Assembly: GCA_002305755.1 (NCBI GenBank)
Contig: DBQV01000025.1
Span: 371-64,370 of the forward strand
Direction: 5' to 3'
Source of the DNA: Christensenella sp. UBA1385
GTDB taxonomy: Bacteria; Bacillota; Clostridia; Christensenellales; Aristaeellaceae
DNA: 64,000 nucleotides
In this document: in pieces, positions 58,481 to 64,000 of the stretch
How the letters are laid out: every line of letters starts with the position of its first letter
How positions within the stretch are numbered: position 1 is the stretch's first letter
Notes under the pieces: generated by a model
The model's database searches: none
Told to the model about the DNA's origin: nothing
What the model saw: the letters and a program-made list of their open reading frames with translations, nothing else
Made by a program: the position numbers and the translations under genes

Positions 58481-59748
58481 CAGAGGATGTCCCTTCCCTG
58501 CAGCTGCCGGTGCAGGCGCAGGCTGAGCGCGATCATCAGCAGACAGACCGCCACGTTGACCGCCATGGGCAGCATGCGGTCGATCTGGGACAGCCAGCCG
58601 TTCACCGCGCCGAAAGGGGCGGTGATCAGCATGGCCAGCATGGTGGTAAAGGCGAACATGCGCGCCCGCTGCTCCTTTTCCATCGCCTGCATGCGCAGGC
58701 TGGAGATCAGGGGCGTGATCACCGACAGCGCCGCCGCCTCCAGCATCACGTTGATCAGTATCACCCCGATCACCGGGCGCCCCAGCGCCATGAAGCTCAG
58801 GTCGGCCGCGGCCAGCAGCAGCGCCGCCGCCGCCATGGGCCGCAGGAAGCGCCGCACGTCCAGCCGCGGCACCAGCACGAAGTAAAACAACAGCATCAGC
58901 AGCGTGCGCGCCATGCTCAGCAGGGAGAGGTTCTCCTCCCTGACGCCCAGCTTTTCGGTGAGCAGCAGGGGCAGGAAGCTGTCGTTGACCGATTTGATCA
59001 CCATGAAGCAGGCCACCAGGCCCATCGTCAGCATCACGTGCGGCAGGCGGAACATATCCTTCAGCACCGAGCGGCTCTGCAGCAGCTTTGAAAGCATGGA
59101 GACGCCCCTGTTTTCCTGCATGCGGCGCAGGCCGATACTGGTCTCGTTTGAAAAGCGGTAGATCAGCACGTTCTTGACCACCATGGAGACGGCCATCCCC
59201 GCGTACATCCAGCGCATGGCGGTCACCAGCGTGAGCTTCTGCACCAGCACATAGGCAAGCGGCGACACGAAGCCCGCCACCAGCCCCGCGATGTTGGTGA
59301 TGGCGTACAGGTGGATGATGCCCTCGGGCGGATAATCCTCCGTCAGCAGCAGGCCCCAGCTGGTCTCCGTCACGCGCCAGCAGCCGTTGAAGAAGGCGGC
59401 CAGAAGAAAGCTGAGCGGCCCCGAGGCCGTAGCCCAGAGCACGCTGGGCAGTATCCAGGCAAAAAAGTCAAAAAATACCGTGGCGCGCCTGCGGCCCAGC
59501 CTGTCGGTCACCACGCCGGCGATGGCGGCGGCGCAGGTCTGCGAGATCAGCGACAGCGTGGTCACCAGCCCGATCAGGAAGGGGCTCATGCCCAGCGCGG
59601 CCATGTACACCGAGGCCAGCGGGACAAACAGATTGTTGGGGATGCCGAACAGGGGCTCCGTCCACAGCAAGGCCCTCTGGTTGCCCCTGAGATGCGTCAG
59701 CGTATAGAAAATTGGGTTCCTCTGGATCCCTCTTGCCTTGCCTTCCAT
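58480..59748 (-). CDS. Major facilitator superfamily transporter
   Basis: 422 residues, twelve predicted helices in two halves. MFS motif A-like segments are GVVTDRLGRRRATVFFD and, in the second half, PLLLTEKLGVREENLSLLS with the charged loop after helix seven. The substrate cannot be told; the sequence has no drug-pump signature beyond the fold. ATG 59748 with GGAGGGGCC. It shares one nucleotide with the CDF gene, so the two are one operon. Confidence 0.85.
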   Translation of the reverse strand: MEGKARGIQRNPIFYTLTHLRGNQRALLWTEPLFGIPNNLFVPLASVYMAALGMSPFLIGLVTTLSLISQTCAAAIAGVVTDRLGRRRATVFFDFFAWILPSVLWATASGPLSFLLAAFFNGCWRVTETSWGLLLTEDYPPEGIIHLYAITNIAGLVAGFVSPLAYVLVQKLTLVTAMRWMYAGMAVSMVVKNVLIYRFSNETSIGLRRMQENRGVSMLSKLLQSRSVLKDMFRLPHVMLTMGLVACFMVIKSVNDSFLPLLLTEKLGVREENLSLLSMARTLLMLLFYFVLVPRLDVRRFLRPMAAAALLLAAADLSFMALGRPVIGVILINVMLEAAALSVITPLISSLRMQAMEKEQRARMFAFTTMLAMLITAPFGAVNGWLSQIDRMLPMAVNVAVCLLMIALSLRLHRQLQGRDIL

Positions 59749-59859
59749 GGCCCCTCCTGCCCCGATCCGGGGATAATTGCATTATACAAAGCGCTCCGCC
59801 GCGGCGCAAGAAAATAAGCCGCGCCTTACCCATCCCATGCCTTGCAAAGCGGTCAGGAT

Positions 59860-60900
59860 TCAGTCAAAGCGCACTTCGCCCCCTTCAAGAAAGCTCCCCG
59901 CCAGAGGCTCAAAGCCCATCTCGGGCCGGCGCAGCTGCAGCTTGGCAAACACCTCGCGCCGCGCAGCCTCCTCCTCAAGCGGGACGGGCCGCCAATCGCC
60001 CTTCTCCCCCGTCAGGCAGGGCATCACCCGCAGGGCGGAAAGCTTCGGCCCGTCTTCCTCCAGATCATAGACCAGCTGAAAGATGCCGGTGGAAGGATCC
60101 ACCCGCTTCATGGTGCCGAAGATGAAGTTGCCGGTGCTGAACAGCACGGGCTTGCCCTGATAGAGCGCCACAGGCTGGACGACATGGGGATGATGCCCCC
60201 AGATCACATCCACGTCCAGCGCCAGCGCCCCGGCGGCAAAGCGATACTGCGCCGCGTCGGGCTGCATGTGGGTCTCCCTGCCCCAGTGCAGGCTGAGCAC
60301 GATCAGGCTGCAGCCCTCCCCGCGCAGGGCGCGGGTCTTTTCCTCCAGCCTTTTCAGGTCGCTCTCCTGCGGGTAGCTCAGGCCGATCAGGCCGATTTTG
60401 ACGCCCTTTACGCTGACGACGGCCTGCCTGTCGATGCCCCGGCCGATGCTGCCGAAATGAACGATGCCGGCCTCATCCAGCGCACCGAGGGTATCCCGAT
60501 ACCCCTCTTCGTAAAAATCCAGCGCGTGGTTGTTGGCCGTGTTCACGGCGTCCACCCCGCCGGAAAGCAGTATTTGCGTGTGATCGGGATGGATGTACAG
60601 CGGCATCCGAACATCCCGATGCCTTTTTCTGGGGGTGATGGTCCCCTCCAGATTGGCCAGCGTCAGGTCGTCCGCCCGCAGCGTCTCCGCCACGGTGGAA
60701 AAGGGCCAGTCGATCCCCTTTTGCCGCACCGTTTCGTGAAAGCCGCTCGCCGCCTCCCGGTAGCGGTAGGCGTCGCCGATGCTCACATCCCCGATGAAGG
60801 AGAGGGTCAGGCTGTCCTGCGAGGCCAAAGACGGGCGGCAAACCATCAGCAGGCCCGCCGCGATCAGAGCCGCGGCCGCGCGCATGGGCTTGATCTTCAT
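59860..60900 (-). CDS. CapA-family metallophosphatase-like secreted protein (PGA_cap)
   Basis: 346 residues from ATG 60900 (AAGGAAG upstream). Signal peptide KIKPMRAAAALIAAGLLMVC. Domain signatures are LTLSFIGDVSIGDAYRY, DLTLANLEGTITP, AVNTANNHALDFYEEGYRDTL, SLHWGRETHMQ and WGHHPHVVQPVALY, the metal-binding set of the calcineurin-like CapA family. Members take part in polyglutamate capsule anchoring or in wall glycan maintenance, but most have undefined activity. No other pga genes are near. Upstream faces zwf divergently. Confidence 0.88.
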   Translation of the reverse strand: MKIKPMRAAAALIAAGLLMVCRPSLASQDSLTLSFIGDVSIGDAYRYREAASGFHETVRQKGIDWPFSTVAETLRADDLTLANLEGTITPRKRHRDVRMPLYIHPDHTQILLSGGVDAVNTANNHALDFYEEGYRDTLGALDEAGIVHFGSIGRGIDRQAVVSVKGVKIGLIGLSYPQESDLKRLEEKTRALRGEGCSLIVLSLHWGRETHMQPDAAQYRFAAGALALDVDVIWGHHPHVVQPVALYQGKPVLFSTGNFIFGTMKRVDPSTGIFQLVYDLEEDGPKLSALRVMPCLTGEKGDWRPVPLEEEAARREVFAKLQLRRPEMGFEPLAGSFLEGGEVRFD

Positions 60901-61078
60901 GAAAATCTTCCTTTCCGTTTCCTCTTTCCGGCAGGTTTCCGCCATTATATCTTAAAAAGCCAAAATAGAACAGGCGGCACGAGGCCACTGGCGAAAAGGT
61001 GTGCGAAAAGGCCGCTGCCGTGGTATATTCTATGAAACGTACATTGCCCGGCGCGGGAGCGCCTGAAAGGATGCCGAA

Positions 61079-62605
61079 TTGTCTGAACAAACGCAGGATG
61101 GCCGCAGGGAGCCTCTGATCCTTACCATTTTCGGGGCGACGGGCGACCTGGCCCACAGGAAGCTGCTGCCCGCCCTCTATCATCTGGTAGCTGAAGGCCG
61201 GCTGCCCGAGGAGACCCGCATCCTGCTGGTGGGCCGCCGCGATCTGGATAACGAAAGCTGCCGCGCCGACGCGCAGGCGGCCGTGCGCCGCTATTCGCGC
61301 ACCGAGGTGGATGATGAGAAGCTGAGCGGCTTCCTGAAGCTGCTGCGCTACCACCGCATGGAGTTCATCAGCCAGCCGGAGAGCTACCGGGGCCTGCACA
61401 GCTTTCTCACGCATGAGGAGCAGGGCCTGCATGGCGCTGCCGTGCGCCTGTTCTTTCTCGCGGTCGCGCCCGAGCACTTCGCCCCCATCGTGCAGAACCT
61501 GCATGACAAAGGGTTGGTGGAAAAGCGCAACCCCAGCCACCGGGTCATGATCGAAAAGCCCTTCGGCTCGGACCTTGAGACCGCAAGAGCCCTCAACCGG
61601 ACCATCTCGCAGGCGCTGAATGAAAAGCAGGTGTACCGCATCGACCACTATCTGGGCAAGGAGATGATCCGCAACATCCTGGCCATCCGCTTTGCCAACT
61701 CGCTGTTTGAGCCGCTGTGGAACCATCACTACATCGACAATATCCAGATCACCTCCTTTGAAACCCTGGGAGTGGAGGGCCGCGGCGGCTACTACGAGCA
61801 GGCGGGCATCCTCAAGGACATGCTGCAAAACCACCTCATGCAGATGCTGGCCCTGATCACCATGGAGCCGCCGGTCGACCTGATGCCCGAATCCGTGCGC
61901 GACGAAAAGGTGAAGGCCCTGCGCTCGCTGCGCCGCTTTGAGGACGCGCCCTCCTGCGGCGGCATCGTGCTGGGGCAGTACGGCCCCGGCCAAAAGGACG
62001 GCGCGCCGGTGCCCGGCTACCGCGAGGAGGAAGGGGTGGACGAGGCTTCCAAAACGCCCACCTATGTGGCGCTGCGCGCGCAGATCGACAACTTCCGCTG
62101 GGGCGGCGTGCCCATCTACATCCGCGCGGGCAAACGGCTGGACAGGGCGCGCACCCAGATCGTGATCGAGTTCAAGCGCCTGCCGGGCGTCAACTTCTAT
62201 AAGGAGTTTGAATCCCAGCCCGCCAACCTGCTGGTGATCGAGGTGCAGCCCGCGGAGGGCATGTATTTCCGCATCAACTTAAAGCGCCCGGGCACGGATT
62301 TCAATATGGAGCGGGTGGCGCTCAACTACGCCCAGCACAGCCGCTTTGCGGGCAATGTGCCCGAGGCCTACGAGCAGCTGCTGCTGGAAGCCTACCGCGC
62401 CAACTCCTCGCTGTTCACCCGCTGGGACGAGCTGGAATACTCCTGGCGCTTTATCGAGGGCATCGAGACCCACTGCCCGGCCGACCGCGGCGCCTTCCCC
62501 AACTACGCCGCGGGCTCCCGCGGGCCCGAGGCGGCCGACCGAATGATCGCTCTGGACGGCCGCAGGTGGTGGGATATCGAATTGCCCTGCGACGGCAACT
62601 CGTAG
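61079..62605 (+). CDS. zwf: Glucose-6-phosphate dehydrogenase
   Basis: 508 residues. The NAD(P) site is IFGATGDLAHRKLLPALYHL, the substrate-binding RIDHYLGKEMIRN includes the catalytic histidine and lysine, and VIEKPFGSDLETARAL lies upstream of it. It oxidises glucose-6-P to 6-phosphogluconolactone in the oxidative pentose phosphate pathway. The start is TTG 61079 with AAAGG 8 nt upstream. An overlapping ATG is in another frame. No pgl or gnd gene is adjacent in the window. Confidence 0.93.
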   Translation: MSEQTQDGRREPLILTIFGATGDLAHRKLLPALYHLVAEGRLPEETRILLVGRRDLDNESCRADAQAAVRRYSRTEVDDEKLSGFLKLLRYHRMEFISQPESYRGLHSFLTHEEQGLHGAAVRLFFLAVAPEHFAPIVQNLHDKGLVEKRNPSHRVMIEKPFGSDLETARALNRTISQALNEKQVYRIDHYLGKEMIRNILAIRFANSLFEPLWNHHYIDNIQITSFETLGVEGRGGYYEQAGILKDMLQNHLMQMLALITMEPPVDLMPESVRDEKVKALRSLRRFEDAPSCGGIVLGQYGPGQKDGAPVPGYREEEGVDEASKTPTYVALRAQIDNFRWGGVPIYIRAGKRLDRARTQIVIEFKRLPGVNFYKEFESQPANLLVIEVQPAEGMYFRINLKRPGTDFNMERVALNYAQHSRFAGNVPEAYEQLLLEAYRANSSLFTRWDELEYSWRFIEGIETHCPADRGAFPNYAAGSRGPEAADRMIALDGRRWWDIELPCDGNS

Positions 62606-62746
62606 AAGCTTTGCGGATGCGGGCGGCAGGCTCCGCTCCTGATAGCGCCTGAACGGCAAAGAAGCGGGAGACGAACGCCCGGAAAGAGTCTTCTGTGCCC
62701 GCCTGCGCTGATATCGTGATTTTCAGCGGCAAAAGGAGATTCATCG

Positions 62747-62923
62747 ATGAAATGCCCTAACTGCGGAGCGGATCTCCCAAATGACGGCAGTCCCTGCCGG
62801 TATTGCGGCACGCATCAGGCAGCGCGGCCTGTCGCGCCTTCGCAGCGGGAGATGGATGACGCCGCGCTGTTTCAAAGGCTCGAATCCTCCTATCATTTTG
62901 TGTTCTCGGACAAGAACATATAG
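62747..62923 (+). CDS. 58-residue zinc-ribbon protein, possibly truncated
   Basis: Starts MKCPNCGADLPNDGSPCRYCG: two CxxC knuckles of a zinc ribbon, then QREMDDAALFQRLESSYHF ending SDKNI and TAG. AAAAGGAGA precedes the ATG. Larger relatives carry further domains after the ribbon, and about 150 nt beyond the stop are gene-free, so it may be a truncated remnant. It follows zwf by 141 nt. Confidence 0.55.
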   Translation: MKCPNCGADLPNDGSPCRYCGTHQAARPVAPSQREMDDAALFQRLESSYHFVFSDKNI

Positions 62924-63083
62924 AATTGTTCATGCATCCAAAGCGGCGAGGACTTCTGGTTTGAAAAAAGGAGCGAAAGCGCAGCAGCGCTGTGCCAGGC
63001 TTTCAGCGACACAGCACCGGACCAAAATGGCCATCCGGGCGATGCGTCAACAAGTTGAATTGATATGAGAAAGGGAGAACATC

Positions 63084-63716
63084 ATGCGCATCATTGATAT
63101 TTCCATGCGGATCGAGCCCCGCATGCCCACCTACAAAAACAGGCCGGAGAAAGCCCCTGTGCATAGCTGGGCCGCCCGCCTGCCGCAGGACAGCGTGAAC
63201 GAATCCCTGTTCACCATCAACCTGCACACGGGCACCCACCTGGACGCCCCCCTGCACATGCGGGAGGGCGGCGCGACGGCGGAAGACTATCTGCCGCTTG
63301 ACAGGCTGATCGCCAAGGCCAGGGTGTTTGACCTGACCGGCGTGCGCGACGGCATCACGGCGGACGACCTCGCCCCCCTCGACATCCAAAAGGATGACTT
63401 TGTGCTGCTGAAAACCGCCAACTCCTTCGACGAAAGGGCCGGCGGCGAAAAGTTTGTCTATGTCAGGGAAAGCGCCGCGCTCTACCTTGCCCAAAAGGGC
63501 GTGAGCGGCGTGGGCATCGACGCGCTGGGCATCGAGCGCGACCAGCCCGGCCACAAGAGCCACCACGCCCTGCTGGACAGGGGCATCCTGATCTTGGAAG
63601 GTCTGCGCCTTGCGGATGCAGAACCGGGCGAATATACCCTCATCGCCCTGCCGCTCAGGCTGGCCGGCACGGAGGGCGCGCCCGCAAGGGCGGTGCTGGT
63701 GGAGGGGCTGGCGTAA
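63084..63716 (+). CDS. Cyclase family protein (kynurenine formamidase-like)
   Basis: 210 residues. The defining motif HTGTHLDAPLHM with the metal-binding histidines and aspartate lies at about residues 49-60. GIDALGIERDQPGHKSHHALLDRGI is in the C-terminal half, with the second metal-ligand pair. Relatives hydrolyse cyclic amides or N-formyl-kynurenine; the substrate here is unknown. AAAGGGAGAA precedes ATG 63084. Confidence 0.88.
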   Translation: MRIIDISMRIEPRMPTYKNRPEKAPVHSWAARLPQDSVNESLFTINLHTGTHLDAPLHMREGGATAEDYLPLDRLIAKARVFDLTGVRDGITADDLAPLDIQKDDFVLLKTANSFDERAGGEKFVYVRESAALYLAQKGVSGVGIDALGIERDQPGHKSHHALLDRGILILEGLRLADAEPGEYTLIALPLRLAGTEGAPARAVLVEGLA

Positions 63717-63720
63717 CAGC

Positions 63721-63757
63721 AGGCCCGGCAAGGCAGACGCCTTGACCGGGCCTTTCT
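63721..63757. terminator. Terminator after the cyclase gene
   Basis: AGGCCCGG (63721-63728) pairs with CCGGGCCT (63746-63753), with a nested AGGC/GCCT stem and TTTCTCTTTCT following. Shared by the convergent VOC gene. Confidence 0.8.
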
Positions 63758-63761
63758 CTTT

Positions 63762-64000
63762 CTATTCTCCCCTGAGCGCCGCAAGGAGCTCCCCGATCAC
63801 CAGTTTTTTCATGCCGAACATGGCGGTATTCATGCGCAGGAGCTGCTCCGGGCTCGCGTCCCTCATCCATTCCTCCAGACGGGCCGGCACGATCTGCCAG
63901 GAAAGGCCGAATTTGTCGGTCAGCCAGCCGCACTGGCTCTCCTGCCCTTCGCGGCAGAAGGCCTCCCACAGGCGGTCGATCTCCTCCTGCGTGTCGCAGC
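63762..64000 (-). CDS. VOC-family PhnB-like protein, C-terminal part
   Basis: The last 78 codons are in the window; the start lies beyond 64000. The sequence reads CDTQEEIDRLWEAFC, then SQCGWLTDKFGLSWQIVP, then RMNTAMFGMKKLVIGEL to TAG. It matches the end of the PhnB/3-demethylubiquinone-methyltransferase-like branch of VOC proteins (the CGWL-D-K-F-G-L-SWQIVP motif). Such proteins are small and of undefined function. Confidence 0.85.
   Translation of the reverse strand, partial: CDTQEEIDRLWEAFCREGQESQCGWLTDKFGLSWQIVPARLEEWMRDASPEQLLRMNTAMFGMKKLVIGELLAALRGE

Overview
The window is a GC-rich stretch of an anaerobic, Gram-positive-type (Clostridia-like) chromosome. The basis is strong AGGAGG-type ribosome binding sites, frequent GTG/TTG starts, a PyrR-type pyr attenuator, a hybrid-cluster protein, a BmpA/Nup-type nucleoside ABC system without an outer membrane partner, and many strong rho-independent terminators. 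A Christensenellales-like or Oscillospirales-like gut bacterium would fit, but no ribosomal RNA is present to settle this. I saw no tRNA, rRNA, CRISPR array or intact transposase.

Layout: 1-2.7 kb holds the start of an ABC ATPase, then a PyrR-controlled pyrR-uraA operon, then a 380-bp block of nested palindromes. 2.7-11 kb is a divergent sialic-acid (N-acetylneuraminate) locus. Leftward it encodes a solute-binding protein, two CUT1 permeases and the lyase NanA. Rightward it encodes a FadR-type regulator, an N-acylglucosamine 2-epimerase, a YhcH/NanQ-like protein, a ROK kinase and an SGNH esterase. Together they import a sialoside, cleave it to ManNAc and pyruvate, and convert ManNAc toward GlcNAc or ManNAc-6-P. 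A sialidase without a signal peptide lies about 15 kb away (25.3-26.3 kb).

11-28 kb: an ECF sigma factor with a membrane-anchored partner, class II galT, an acyltransferase, a broken MATE pump, a GNAT/VOC pair, a DUF4143 ATPase beside a 33-bp-period repeat, a YbaK deacylase, a secreted LRR protein, a NAGPA-domain protein coupled to a membrane protein, a MerR regulator, an NAD-dependent epimerase, the sialidase, proC, and a PHP/DRTGG pair. 28.2-30.4 kb is an AT-richer patch with an orphan solute-binding protein and a frameshifted secreted protein. 30.4-36.4 kb: hcp, a phage-type HTH/sigma-like pair behind a LexA-like box, bioY and a tldD/tldE pair.

36.9-51.8 kb: a Nudix/GNAT/DUF2156 operon, a secreted protein, glmM with a left-handed beta-helix protein, a nucleoside ABC operon (bmpA-nupOPQ) running into mscS and tag, and three glycosyltransferases. 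51.9-64 kb: a YhhN protein, a second LRR protein paralogous to the first, an AlbA_2/HATPase protein in AT-richer DNA, an aldo-keto reductase with exonuclease III, a CDF/MFS pair, a CapA-like protein, zwf, a tiny zinc ribbon, a cyclase and a truncated VOC protein. The least explained items are the SOS-box HTH/sigma pair, the two secreted LRR paralogs, the sigma factor/membrane partner pair and three kinds of intergenic repeat.
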